Assembly (NCBI RefSeq): GCF_014696315.1
Contig: NZ_JACJPX010000011.1
Span: 80,504-144,503, forward strand
Direction of reading: 5' to 3'
DNA: 64,000 nt
DNA from: Calothrix membranacea FACHB-236
GTDB lineage: Bacteria; Cyanobacteriota; Cyanobacteriia; Cyanobacteriales; Nostocaceae
The position numbers and the translations under genes are program-made. The first letter of the stretch is position 1. Each line of letters opens with the position of its first letter. Positions 28,275 to 37,602 of the stretch are shown here, in pieces. The notes beneath the pieces are model-generated. The model did no database searches. It worked only from the letters and a program-made list of their open reading frames with translations, and was not told the origin of the DNA.

Positions 28275-29279
28275 TTGGGTAATAACATTCGAGACCGCTT
28301 TAAAAATTTTCGTCGCCAAGGATCTCAACCTGAGCAACTCCAAAAAATCCAAACGGATTTGCTGGCGGAATCAACCTTAGACGCATCCTACCTAACTTTG
28401 ATTGTGGGTTCCTGTGCGATCGCTACTTTTGGTTTATTGTCTAATAGTAGTGCTGTCATTATCGGTGCGATGATTATCGCGCCCCTGATGTTACCGATTA
28501 GGGGATTAGCTTTCGGTGCTTTAGAAGGTAATGTGATTCTCTTCCGCAAAGGGATCATAGCTGTGGTGCTGGGTACGTTTATTGCGGTGGTCATGGCTTG
28601 CAGCCTGGGAATGCTTGTGCCTATACCCAGCTATGGTAGTGAAGTGCTAGCCCGTTCTGAACCCACGCTATTAGATTTAGGCATTGCTGTAGCAGCAGGT
28701 GGTATTAGTGGCTACGCCAAAGTTGAGCCAAAAATTTCTGGTAGTGTGGCGGGAACTGCGATCGCAGTTGCACTTATGCCTCCTATCTGCGTAATTGGTT
28801 TAGGCTTGGCACAAGGAAACTGGTCACTGAGTATAGGTGCAACCCTGCTTTATCTCACCAACTTGCTGGGGATTACTTTATCCTGTATGCTGACATTCTT
28901 GGTAGCGGGATACACATCTTTCTCACGTGCCCGTCGTCCTATCATTTGGACATTAGCTTTAACCGCAGTTTTGCTCATTCCTTTAGGTGTTAGCTTTGCT
29001 CGACTGGTAAGACAAGGGCAATTGGAAATGAGCTTACGCAGAGCATTATTGAGCCGAACCGTCACCTTTCAACGCTTACGCTTAATTAACAGTAATACAA
29101 ACTGGCTAGCAAATCCGCCAGAAGTTCGTTTAATTGTGCGATCGCAGGAACCAGTCACACCTCGACAAGTACAATTATTAGAAAAATTTATCGAGCGCGA
29201 AATGGGTCAATCCTTCACCCTAATTTTTGAAGTTGGTCAGGTAGAAGAAGTTCGCGCACAAGAAAGTCAAGCGAAATAA
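28275..29279 (+). CDS. DUF389 (TIGR00341-like) membrane protein
   Basis: DUF389 proteins are polytopic inner-membrane proteins of unknown function. This one has the family core LTLIVGSCAIATFGLLSNS, SAVIIGAMIIAPLMLPIRG and GTAIAVALMPPICVIGLGLA, six or more helices and a soluble C-terminus of about 100 residues. The frame opens with an ATG at 28269, but AAGGAGG at 28262-28268 touches that ATG, leaving no spacing. The TTG at 28275 is six bases after the Shine-Dalgarno and is the probable start. Full length for the shorter cyanobacterial members. Confidence 0.85.
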   Translation: MGNNIRDRFKNFRRQGSQPEQLQKIQTDLLAESTLDASYLTLIVGSCAIATFGLLSNSSAVIIGAMIIAPLMLPIRGLAFGALEGNVILFRKGIIAVVLGTFIAVVMACSLGMLVPIPSYGSEVLARSEPTLLDLGIAVAAGGISGYAKVEPKISGSVAGTAIAVALMPPICVIGLGLAQGNWSLSIGATLLYLTNLLGITLSCMLTFLVAGYTSFSRARRPIIWTLALTAVLLIPLGVSFARLVRQGQLEMSLRRALLSRTVTFQRLRLINSNTNWLANPPEVRLIVRSQEPVTPRQVQLLEKFIEREMGQSFTLIFEVGQVEEVRAQESQAK

Positions 29280-29295
29280 TAGTATTTTCAGAATT

Positions 29296-29335
29296 GTAGA
29301 GACGCGATTCATCGCGTCTTTACTCAAGAGTCAAG
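29296..29335. repeat. Dispersed hairpin repeat with GACGCGATTCATCGCGTC
   Basis: GACGCGATTCATCGCGTC at 29301-29318 is a near-perfect inverted repeat with an ATTCAT centre, preceded by GTAGA and followed by TTTACTCAAGAGTCAA. Copies occur at 24727 and 40981. It follows the DUF389 stop and could also act as a terminator. Confidence 0.7.
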
Positions 29336-29372
29336 GATTATTTTTACCCAATCCCCAGTCCCCAATCCCCAC

Positions 29373-32300
29373 CTATACCTCCTGCGTCATTTTAGGATTT
29401 TGGAGATGATATTTCGCAATCAAATTTTTAACTTGAGCCACTACTAGAGGATGTTTGTCTTTTTGCAGCTGGGGAAGTAATTCTAAAACAACACGACGTG
29501 AAACTACGCTGAGGTAAGTAATTGCTGCTTCCCTGACAAAGCCTGTGGGATGGCGTAAAGAAATCATAATTTCGGGGATTGTCAAACGAATATGGCTAAC
29601 TTTGGCAAAGTGGAAACAGCAAGCTAAACACCAGTCAGATAGGAAGTTGGATAACATTAATAAGCGACACAGGCGATCGCTAATTGACATTTTTTCATAT
29701 TCTCCTAACCCAGCTGCACCCAGAAGATAGAGTTTTTCTTCAGGCGATCGCCGATCTAAAATATTCAATAACAATGTTTTGCAAGGCAAATTCACGGTAT
29801 GGTCTAGAATTTCTAACCCTCGTGCTAAATTAGTGCCGGAATCAGACCGGAGATTAAACGCTGCTGCTTGCATTTTGTCTGGTGAATAAAGCAACTTTAA
29901 TAGCAGTAATATTCTTTCTCTCACATCAATTTCTAACTCTGCAAGGGAACGTTGCAGTAAGTCAAAAACTATTTTTGACTGTTGCTCTTCGCTGGTTTGT
30001 TGTTTATTAAAATCTATAAAAGCTGCATAGATTTCACCTAAAAACTTTAATTCCTGTTCTATAAAAATTCCAACTCTACCTTCGTAGAATCTATCTTCTA
30101 AACTCTTAATTTCTGGTTGTTTATGTATTTTCAATAAGCTACGCAGAATATGATATCTAGTAGCACCCCAAGATTGTTCTAAGTTTTGCCATAAACAATC
30201 TACAGCTTCCGCAGTGCCTATTTGTCCAATGGTACGCCAAGCGTACATCCTGACTATTTCCGGTTTGTAATTATTGGTAGCCAATTGCAACAGCATTTCT
30301 AGAGCTTCATTTTCTAGTTGCACTAAAGCACGCATTGCTGTGCTGCGGGTGGATTTATAGTATAGTGCTGCTAATAATGCTGAATAGTATTCTTCTAACC
30401 GAGTAGATGCAATCATTTCCAAAACGGCACAGCGTACCCGTAATGATTCATCTTGCAATAAATTTGGAATATGAATCCGCAAGGCTTGCAAATAAACTGC
30501 TTCTCTTAAGGCTTTAACTCCATTCACCCGTTCTCGCTCTAGTTTATGAGTTAGCATCCTCCGCATGGTTGTGGTCGCTGCCACCTTTTGCATTGGCGTT
30601 CCTTGACGCAAAAGCAAGGCGGCGGCTGTAGCACGGATGAGTGAGTGTTGCCGGGGATTGAGGTAGTCTTCTAGTGCAGCCAAATTAGGATGTGGTTCAG
30701 CCAGCCAAACGTAGCGCAGAGCTAGGGCAAATACTTCTGGAGTCACACGCTGTTCGGAATATTCCAACAAAGGCCGCACATCGGGTAAATATTTAGGATT
30801 GGCCTCTGCCATGAGCATGACTTCCAAGCTTTGACATTGCAAATCTGGAGCTAACTTGACTAGTAAAGGTGCTAAAACTTCCACCGCACCTTGAAGATCA
30901 ATTTGGGTTAAAAGTTCAATACAAGAACGTTTATCTGCTAAGCTACCCTTTTCTTCTAAAGCTTTGACTACACCTTGTTGCAGCACCCGCAAACCGACGT
31001 TTGTCGCACTTAGCTCTCCGCGATCAGCACTAAGAACTAATAAATCGACATAGTGCGATCGCAGTAACATCACTACTTTTAAACAGATAGCGGCTACGAT
31101 CACTGTTTCCGCAATAAATACCCACCTTTGTAACTCTGGGGGAACAAACCTGCTACAAACTATCAAGGTAATAAAAATTACTACTCCCGCCAAACCTGTA
31201 GCGATCGCATCTGCGGTTCCTCCCGATAATATCTGCGTTCTGTTCCGAATGCGTTCGGGGATTGGTTGGTACAGTGCTGGGCCGCTACTCATAATAAAGG
31301 TGTAGCGCAGCAGTTCATCGCAGAATTTGAGAATTATTAATCCCCAGAAAAAACTGGAGAATTGCATTGTGGGAAAAAGATTGAATAAAGCAATTCCAAC
31401 AGGGATGAAACAGCCTACGGTAATTGGTAACAATGCTGCAGCAAAAAATACTCCAATCCTTTCGATTAAGCGGCTGGAAATAAACCACTGTGTCATTAAT
31501 TCACACAGCCCCACCATTCCACCAAATAGGCCTAAGAAACTCGCCAGTTCTCGCTCACCAAAATTAGATTTCAGTTCGCGCAGATATTGAAAATCGATTA
31601 ACAATCCCAGTACTTGCAACAGACCAACAAAGGCGAACAATTGCCAAATATAAACTTTAAGTGGTTTTTCTAGACGACGATGTCGGGAGGTTGGTTCTGG
31701 GGCCTGTAGTCTTTGTGGTGCGTCGGGGAAAGAAGTGCGATAGTGATGACTAAGATATAAAAGAATTACTGATCCTAAAATAATTACTACACAAGCGATA
31801 ACAATTACGTTACTGAGCTTGGCATATTGCAGTAACCAGGGCAAACTAAAACCGCTGATCACATCGGCTACTAACAAACCACTGCTTACTAGTGGATAGG
31901 TGCGTTTAATCTCGCGAATATTAAATAGTTGATTAGCGACTATAGAGGTATTAAGGTCATTAACTACATAAAGTGCGTCTACCCATAACCGCATCAAAAA
32001 TACAATAACTACTGTTAAGTAGGAAATTTGGATTTCTAAATGTAAAAATACTAATAAAACTAATGGCGTAACCATGCAAGGTGCGATCGCCACAATTACC
32101 CAGCGCAAAGGAAATATCTTTTGTAGCCAAGAATATAAAACAACTAGTCCAAAACCGATTACTGCGCTGGCAATATACATTAAAGGCAGCGGATCGGCTC
32201 CATATTCGTCTAAAAACAGCGCTACTGTACTGTCTTCAGCCCACCGTAAACCTACAGATACAGTTGTATAAAAAGCAAACATCATCCATGTGCGTTCGCT

Positions 32301-32384
32301 TTCTTCAGGCCGGAGATTCAACCACTGTAGCAGTCGTGCCACAGCTCCTCTATTTGCAGGTAACCAGTTATTTTTCTGTTCCAT
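29373..32384 (-). CDS. Nucleotide-carrier/MFS-like membrane protein with C-terminal HEAT repeats
   Basis: The 1003-residue protein has about twelve membrane helices in the first 440 residues, starting WMMFAFYTTVSVGLRWAEDS and including VVNDLNTSIVANQLFNIREIKRTYPLVS, which resembles the ATP/ADP (Tlc/Npt) carrier group of plastids and intracellular bacteria. From about residue 470 the protein is soluble and built of helical HEAT-like pairs (for example LRVRCAVLEMIAST, RSTAMRALVQLENEALEMLL, HPTGFVREAAITYLSVVSRR). Family-level recognition of the membrane part is by pattern, and substrate is unknown; free-living cyanobacteria have no obvious need for an ATP importer. A signalling or scaffold role of the HEAT part is possible. 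Confidence 0.72.
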   Translation of the reverse strand: MEQKNNWLPANRGAVARLLQWLNLRPEESERTWMMFAFYTTVSVGLRWAEDSTVALFLDEYGADPLPLMYIASAVIGFGLVVLYSWLQKIFPLRWVIVAIAPCMVTPLVLLVFLHLEIQISYLTVVIVFLMRLWVDALYVVNDLNTSIVANQLFNIREIKRTYPLVSSGLLVADVISGFSLPWLLQYAKLSNVIVIACVVIILGSVILLYLSHHYRTSFPDAPQRLQAPEPTSRHRRLEKPLKVYIWQLFAFVGLLQVLGLLIDFQYLRELKSNFGERELASFLGLFGGMVGLCELMTQWFISSRLIERIGVFFAAALLPITVGCFIPVGIALFNLFPTMQFSSFFWGLIILKFCDELLRYTFIMSSGPALYQPIPERIRNRTQILSGGTADAIATGLAGVVIFITLIVCSRFVPPELQRWVFIAETVIVAAICLKVVMLLRSHYVDLLVLSADRGELSATNVGLRVLQQGVVKALEEKGSLADKRSCIELLTQIDLQGAVEVLAPLLVKLAPDLQCQSLEVMLMAEANPKYLPDVRPLLEYSEQRVTPEVFALALRYVWLAEPHPNLAALEDYLNPRQHSLIRATAAALLLRQGTPMQKVAATTTMRRMLTHKLERERVNGVKALREAVYLQALRIHIPNLLQDESLRVRCAVLEMIASTRLEEYYSALLAALYYKSTRSTAMRALVQLENEALEMLLQLATNNYKPEIVRMYAWRTIGQIGTAEAVDCLWQNLEQSWGATRYHILRSLLKIHKQPEIKSLEDRFYEGRVGIFIEQELKFLGEIYAAFIDFNKQQTSEEQQSKIVFDLLQRSLAELEIDVRERILLLLKLLYSPDKMQAAAFNLRSDSGTNLARGLEILDHTVNLPCKTLLLNILDRRSPEEKLYLLGAAGLGEYEKMSISDRLCRLLMLSNFLSDWCLACCFHFAKVSHIRLTIPEIMISLRHPTGFVREAAITYLSVVSRRVVLELLPQLQKDKHPLVVAQVKNLIAKYHLQNPKMTQEV

Positions 32385-32508
32385 TTAGTTTTACTTTCTG
32401 GTAGTTTTATCGTGTGTTGGGTGTTTGGTGTTTGTTTCCCTCGTCTCCCCAGTCCCCATTCACCAGTCACCAATCCCTGACCAACAGAACTTACCTAGAA
32501 ATGGCAAA

Positions 32509-32555
32509 AGTCCTGAACAACTGAGTATTATTTTTCCCACTCAGTGTTCAGGACT
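32509..32555 (-). terminator. Strong hairpin after infC
   Basis: AGTCCTGAACAACTGAGT pairs with ACTCAGTGTTCAGGACT, a stem of about 17 pairs with one bulged base. On the minus strand it is followed by CTTTTG and lies about 90 bases past the infC stop. The T-run is short, so it could also be a processing or stabilising hairpin. Confidence 0.65.
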
Positions 32556-32643
32556 ATCATCTTTGGATAAATTTTACCGACTTATATGTCGAGGTGAAAT
32601 CTTCAGTTGTAATTTATACTTCTTAGATAAAACAGCTGGAAGA

Positions 32644-33177
32644 TTACTTTTTGGGAGAAATCAGCATCATCATATTTCTGCCTTCTTTTTTCGGTGCTTG
32701 CTGCACTTCCCCAAACGGCTCCAAATCAGTAGCCATCCGCTTGAGCAATTCTTCTGCTAAGTCACTGTGTTGAATTTCTCGACCCCGGAACATGACAGTA
32801 GCTTTGACTTTGTCACCATCTTTCAAAAAGCGCTCAGCTTGCTTGACACGCACGTTGTAGTCGTGTTCTTCAATTTTATAGCGCATCTTTACTTCTTTGA
32901 CATCAGCCGTGTGCTGCTTTTTCCGGGCTTCCCGCGCCTTCTTCTCTTGTTCAAACTTGTATTTCCCATAGTCCATAATCCGACAAACTGGCGGGTCGGC
33001 CTTGTCACTGAGTAGCACGAGATCTAACTCTTTTTCTTCGGCTAGCTGTAGTGCTTCTGAGGGAGTAATAATTCCTAATTGGCTGCCATCAGTGTCAATG
33101 ACCCGAATTTTCGGGAATCGAATACGTTCGTTAATTTGGGGCAGATCGCGAGTTCTTTTTTTCTCAATCACAGGCAT
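32644..33177 (-). CDS. infC: Translation initiation factor IF-3
   Basis: IF-3 keeps ribosomal subunits apart and proofreads the initiator tRNA. The 177-residue product shows the N-domain [21 protein letters not shown], the linker [20 protein letters not shown] and the C-domain [34 protein letters not shown]. The start is an ordinary ATG, not the rare AUU used for autoregulation in enterobacteria. The rpmI-rplT genes that often follow infC are not downstream here; the next gene on this strand is the HEAT transporter-like gene after its own gap. Confidence 0.96.
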   Translation of the reverse strand: MPVIEKKRTRDLPQINERIRFPKIRVIDTDGSQLGIITPSEALQLAEEKELDLVLLSDKADPPVCRIMDYGKYKFEQEKKAREARKKQHTADVKEVKMRYKIEEHDYNVRVKQAERFLKDGDKVKATVMFRGREIQHSDLAEELLKRMATDLEPFGEVQQAPKKEGRNMMMLISPKK

Positions 33178-33702
33178 TATGATTTGTGGGAGCTCTTTAT
33201 TTAAGAATTTGGCTTGGTTTTGATTGGCCTAGGTTTTGGTTGGTACGCCTCAGAGTTAAAATAGAAAAACGACTGAGGACTTAAAAATCAGCCATATAGT
33301 TATAGATTAACTAATCCACAAAATGGTTGTGTCTGATTCTGTATTTGTCATTCTACTCATTCTGAGAGAATTTCTCTAAAATCGTTAATCTAAATTACAC
33401 AACCAGGCGAAACGTTAAGTATTGTAACAAGTATTTAACACTTGGTTGACATAGAGTTTTACAAGTGTATTTTCAGAATAACAAGTTTATAGATAAAATA
33501 GGTTTTCGCCAATAAAATGTAATATTTTATACAATAATTTACAATTCGACAGAAAGTCAAGCCGTAAGCCTGAAACATTCTTGATTTTACTCTGTTTGAG
33601 GTAGTAATCCGGAATCAATGAACTGAATAAATGCGATCGCTCTCTTTGCCCTCTTAATATGGAAGTTGAGAGGGTTTTGATATTGAAACCAGGGAGGGAT
33701 AT
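33178..33702. other. Divergent intergenic region, infC and hydrolase
   Basis: 525 AT-rich bases between divergently transcribed genes. The sequence just upstream of infC has several GGTTTT/GATTTT repeats. I saw no gene or defined RNA element. Confidence 0.45.
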
Positions 33703-34683
33703 GTGACCACTGGATTACATTGGCAGCAGCGGGTTGGTAATCAAAGAGACTGGATTTGGCGAGGTTGGCAAACTCGCTATACTTACATCCGTTCTACCCA
33801 AAATCACCAAAACACAACGCCCCTCATCTTGCTGCATGGGTTTGGTGCTTCTATTGGTCATTGGCGACATAATTTAGAAGTTTTGGCAGAACACCAAACA
33901 GTCTATGCTCTGGATATGCTGGGTTTTGGCGCTTCGGAAAAAGCCGCAGCTAATTACAGCATAGAATTGTGGGTAGAGCAGGTTTACGATTTTTGGAAGG
34001 CATTTATTCGTCAACCCGTTATCTTAATTGGTAATTCAACTGGTTCACTCATTTCCTTAGCCGCTGCTGCCGCTCACCCAGAGATGGTAAAGGGTATAGT
34101 CATGATGAGCTTGCCCGATCCTTCATTGGAGCAAGAGGCGATTCCACCTGCACTGCGACCAATTTTAATGCCGCTGATTACGACAGTTAAAAAGATAGTC
34201 GCCTCACCAATCATACTTAAACCTGTGTTTAATTTTGTACGCCAACCGAGTGTACTACGTCGCTGGGCTAGTCTAGCCTACGCTAACCCAGAAGCCATTA
34301 CCGATGAACTGATAGACATTCTAGCTGGGCCTCCGCAAGACAGAGGTTCCGCCCGTGCATTTAGTGCCTTGTTCAAAGCCACTATGGGCGTTAACTTTAG
34401 TCCTAGCGTCAAAAAAGTATTACCAACCCTAAAAATTCCTATGCTGTTGATTTGGGGACAAAAAGACCGCTTTGTTCCTCCTATACTGGGTAGCCAATTT
34501 GCTCAATACAATGAGAAATTGCAACTGCTTAACTTAGAAGATGTAGGTCATTGTCCCCACGATGAATCACCAGAGCAAGTCAACCAAGTGATTTTAGATT
34601 GGATTAATCGGTGTCTTGAGGATAACCAACAGCCTGTTATCATCCCAAATCCAGAATCTATCCCAGAAACTCAACAATTTTGA
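33703..34683 (+). CDS. Alpha/beta-hydrolase fold protein
   Basis: The 326-residue protein has the complete hydrolase triad: nucleophile S112 in ILIGNSTGSLIS, acid D255 in WGQKDRFVPP and H283 in DVGHCPHDESPEQ, and an oxyanion-hole motif LLHGFGASIGHW. The lid region at about 140-230 is long. Related cyanobacterial and plastid proteins include esterases, lipases and chlorophyll-dephytylating enzymes; the sequence does not decide among them. The start is GTG at 33703 with AGGGAGG five bases upstream; the overlapping ATG at 33701 runs straight into TGA. Confidence 0.88.
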   Translation: MTTGLHWQQRVGNQRDWIWRGWQTRYTYIRSTQNHQNTTPLILLHGFGASIGHWRHNLEVLAEHQTVYALDMLGFGASEKAAANYSIELWVEQVYDFWKAFIRQPVILIGNSTGSLISLAAAAAHPEMVKGIVMMSLPDPSLEQEAIPPALRPILMPLITTVKKIVASPIILKPVFNFVRQPSVLRRWASLAYANPEAITDELIDILAGPPQDRGSARAFSALFKATMGVNFSPSVKKVLPTLKIPMLLIWGQKDRFVPPILGSQFAQYNEKLQLLNLEDVGHCPHDESPEQVNQVILDWINRCLEDNQQPVIIPNPESIPETQQF

Positions 34684-34703
34684 TGGGTATCTTTGATGTC
34701 ATT

Positions 34704-34725
34704 AATCAAGACTGAAGTCTTGATT
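34704..34725. terminator. Symmetric hairpin between convergent genes
   Basis: AATCAAGACT, two bases, AGTCTTGATT form a perfect ten-base stem between the hydrolase stop and the BON gene stop. It lacks a long T-run on either strand but is placed as a bidirectional terminator. Confidence 0.55.
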
Positions 34726-34754
34726 GTTAATGTGCTAGAAACAAATGTATTTCA

Positions 34755-35144
34755 CTAGCCTATCGTTACTTGGTTAGTCTCAACGCCTGTAGCGCCATTG
34801 ACTGAACGTGCTACAGAAACCATGCGGTTGAGAATGTCCTGGCTGGGAACTTTACCTTTAAGGACTACAGTACTACCTGTCTGAGCCACCCAGAGAGTAT
34901 CGACATCGTCAAGTTGCTGATCTTGGTCAAATGCTAATGCTACCCGCTTTGCTAATCCGCTTTGATCGTATTCTCCGTTTAAACCTAACCGTTCTGGGGG
35001 AATAGTTTGAGTAGCAGCGGAAGCAGCGCTAGTCTCAGGAGCAAAGTTAGCGTTATTAGAAGATTGTGGTACTGCTTGGGGAGTAGGATTTACTTGTGCA
35101 TTTTGCGGTTTTTCTAAACCAAATAGTCTTTTTAGCCAACCCAT
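34755..35144 (-). CDS. BON-domain protein
   Basis: A 129-residue soluble protein. Residues 1-50 are a low-complexity Gln/Ala/Asn/Pro region after a basic MGWLKRLFGLEK start, and residues 60-128 form a BON domain (LAKRVALAFDQDQQLDDVDTLWV, GSTVVLKGKVPSQDILNRM, NGATGVETNQVTI). BON domains bind phospholipid membranes or act as small interaction modules. There is no signal peptide; the basic amphipathic start could associate with the inner membrane. Function unknown. Confidence 0.82.
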   Translation of the reverse strand: MGWLKRLFGLEKPQNAQVNPTPQAVPQSSNNANFAPETSAASAATQTIPPERLGLNGEYDQSGLAKRVALAFDQDQQLDDVDTLWVAQTGSTVVLKGKVPSQDILNRMVSVARSVNGATGVETNQVTIG

Positions 35145-35421
35145 AACATCTTTTCTCCTGTAAGAGGTCTGTACAATTTGAGGATAAAATTTTTACAGAC
35201 ACTCCACATCTGCCAGTAAAAAGATATCAATGCTCAGGGGTTTCTGCTTACAGGATGATTTATATAGAAATTTAAGTTCTATCAGAAAGTGTAATCAGTG
35301 CAGCCTTGAGTTTAAAATTAGAAAACAGATTTACTTATAAATTTAGTAGGCAGTACTTGTAGGGTGGTCATTAGCTAATGTTTGTATTAGTAAAATGATG
35401 CCTGAGCCTGTGTTGGCAAAG

Positions 35422-35943
35422 ATGAAACATACCCTTTCAGTTTTGGTAGAAGATGAGGCGGGGGTTCTATCCCGCATTTCGAGTTTATTTGCTCGTCGCG
35501 GCTTTAATATCGAAAGCTTGGCTGTTGGGCCAGCTGAGCAGGGAGGAGTATCCCGAATTACGATGGTTGTACCTGGTGACGATCGCGTGATCGAACAACT
35601 CACCAAACAACTCTATAAGTTAGTTAATGTTCTCAAGGTGCAGGACATTACCGAAACTCCTTGCGTAGAAAGAGAATTGATGCTGATTAAGGTTAATGCT
35701 ACTAGCAGCAACCGCTCAGAAGTCATCGAACTATCTCAGATTTTCCGGGCGCGAGTGGTGGATGTCGCAGAAGATTCTCTCACGCTAGAAGTAGTAGGTG
35801 ACCCCGGTAAAATAGTGGCGATTGTCCAAGTGCTACAAAAATTTGGGCTAAGGGAAATCGCCCGGACTGGCAAAATTGCACTGACACGTGAATCTGGTGT
35901 GAATACTGAATTGCTTAAGTCTTTGGAAGCAAAGGTGAGTTAG
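35422..35943 (+). CDS. ilvH: Acetolactate synthase regulatory (small) subunit
   Basis: The small subunit activates acetolactate synthase and confers valine feedback inhibition in branched-chain amino-acid synthesis. It has an N-terminal ACT domain ([37 protein letters not shown]) and the second alpha/beta domain with [11 protein letters not shown] and [19 protein letters not shown]. The frame opens at 35395, but the family start [11 protein letters not shown] is the ATG at 35422, giving 173 residues. The catalytic large subunit is not in the window, the usual arrangement in cyanobacteria. Confidence 0.94.
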   Translation: MKHTLSVLVEDEAGVLSRISSLFARRGFNIESLAVGPAEQGGVSRITMVVPGDDRVIEQLTKQLYKLVNVLKVQDITETPCVERELMLIKVNATSSNRSEVIELSQIFRARVVDVAEDSLTLEVVGDPGKIVAIVQVLQKFGLREIARTGKIALTRESGVNTELLKSLEAKVS

Positions 35944-35949
35944 CAAGAC

Positions 35950-36804
35950 TTATAAACCCATTGAAGCTAAAACCAAACGGTCATAAACTTTATCGGGTAA
36001 AAAATACTTGAGCAGTGAAGCAATTTTCGCGTCTTGTCCTACGAGATAGCTCCTTTTGGGCTGTTTTGCTGTTAGTGCATGGACAACAGCCTGAGCGACA
36101 AGATCCGCTGCAATTCCCTTACTTGCCATAATTCCGACTTGTTTGCGGACTGCATTCATCGCCTGTCCGTAGAGATGTTGCGCGGATTCGGGAAGAGTTT
36201 CTCTATCTATGTCAGCTTGTGTTAAAGATTTATCCCAAATTGGTGTAGCGATTGTTCCAGGCCGAATAATTGAGACCGAGATTCCCCAAGGTCGCAACTC
36301 CAGGCGCATCACTTCAGTAAGTGCTTCTAGGGCAAATTTGGAAGCATTGTAAGCACCGAGAAAGGGAGCTGCACTTTTGCCACAAATCGAACCCATATTG
36401 ACAATTCGACCCTGACCTTGGCGCAATAAACCGAGAAATGCTTGTGTGACTGCCAGTTGTCCGGTGACATTAACTCGCATTTGATTTTCAAATTCGGCAA
36501 GTGGGAGCAGTTCTAAAGGGCCAGGAATGGCAATTCCTGCATTATTGACTAAACCAGCCAGCTTTCCATTGCTGGCTTTGCTGACGGTTTCAACTGCTAA
36601 TGCGATCGCATTATTATCTGTAACATCTAAAAAAATTGGGGTCAGTCTGGGTGAGGCTTTAGCTTTAAGCTTTTCAGCATCAACTTCTTGACGCACACCA
36701 GCAAACACACAAAAGCCTAATTTATCTAAAAGCAAAGCTGATGCTTCGCCAATTCCTGTTGATGCACCTGTAATTACTACTGTACCTGGAGTTTCTGCCA
36801 GCAT
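35950..36804 (-). CDS. Short-chain dehydrogenase/reductase
   Basis: A classical SDR of 284 residues. Visible motifs are the nucleotide-binding TGASTGIGEA (12-21), NNAG (87-90), the catalytic S139 in VNMGSICG and YNASK with Y152 and K156. There is no acidic residue right after the beta-2 strand and R38 is present in AGVRQEVD, so NADP(H) preference is likely. The substrate is unknown; similarity to retinol/steroid-type SDRs is general only. Ends seven bases from the ilvH stop (convergent). Confidence 0.9.
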   Translation of the reverse strand: MLAETPGTVVITGASTGIGEASALLLDKLGFCVFAGVRQEVDAEKLKAKASPRLTPIFLDVTDNNAIALAVETVSKASNGKLAGLVNNAGIAIPGPLELLPLAEFENQMRVNVTGQLAVTQAFLGLLRQGQGRIVNMGSICGKSAAPFLGAYNASKFALEALTEVMRLELRPWGISVSIIRPGTIATPIWDKSLTQADIDRETLPESAQHLYGQAMNAVRKQVGIMASKGIAADLVAQAVVHALTAKQPKRSYLVGQDAKIASLLKYFLPDKVYDRLVLASMGL

Positions 36805-37602
36805 TCTTCTTCTCTGGTCTACAACCTCTCAAATATAGAATCACTGGCTAGCTACAAATGACAGCTTTGTGACGGCCGCATCTTTGTCACGCTTTTGTAA
36901 TACTCACGTCAAAACCCTGTGTGATATTGGACATGGTATTTGGTTACAAAATGCTTTCAATTCGGTTAGAGGTAGGGTTTCTACCTTTAACTGATTTTTT
37001 TATGAGCAATTTTTTTGTCACAGTATAGACACAAGATAAATAATTCGTAATTCGTAATTCGTAATTGAGTAAGCTAGAGTAGTGGACTAATACGATTTTG
37101 GATTTTAGATTTTGGATTGAGAATCAGTCTTTATATCACAATAAGCTTGGGTGAAGCTCATTATCGATTGATTTGTCACTTATTAAAGGAGCCAGAAGAT
37201 TTGGGGGAGAATCCCCCAAACCCCCGATTGGGTGACGGTTGCGTCCCCCAAACCCCCTCCAAAATTATTGTTCTGTTTTTTTGTTGAGTAAGTAGTTTTT
37301 TGGTTTTGTTAAGCTGTTAATTTTCTTAACTGAACTGTACTTCTTTATACAAGATTTCTGTCAATCCATCTGTCGCATTCCTTTTTCAAATTGGTATAAC
37401 ACAGCTAATACCAATTTGAAAAAAAGAATGCGACAGTAGGGGCACGGCACGCCGTGCCCTCTAGGATATCCCTCTAGAATATATTGATGTGTCGCAAACA
37501 TTATTTGAATTGGTATAATTTGGTGCATTAACAAAAATCTATTTTATCCGCATGTATCAGCGTTTATCTGCGGTTAATTTCATCAAGCTTGTGATAGATA
37601 GT
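36805..37602. other. Repeat-rich 800-base intergenic region
   Basis: It holds AATTCGT heptamer repeats near 37040-37064, a C-rich tract near 37205-37260 and the palindromic junction of two inverted-repeat elements at 37370-37516. No gene is supported. Confidence 0.6.
37370..37516. mobile_element. Palindromic junction of two ATACCAA/TTGGTAT-type ends
   Basis: A right end (CTGTCGCATTC ... AAATTGGTAT, 37370-37397) is followed after ten bases by its inverted copy (ATACCAATTTG ... GAATGCGACAG, 37408-37436), a near-perfect 28-base inverted repeat. From 37408 the sequence reads as a second small element ending TGTCGCAAAC ... TGAATTGGTAT at 37516, with the perfect internal palindrome GGGCACGGC/GCCGTGCCC at 37439-37458. 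I could not find the left end of the first element, so it is a solo end or a truncated copy. Confidence 0.65.
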
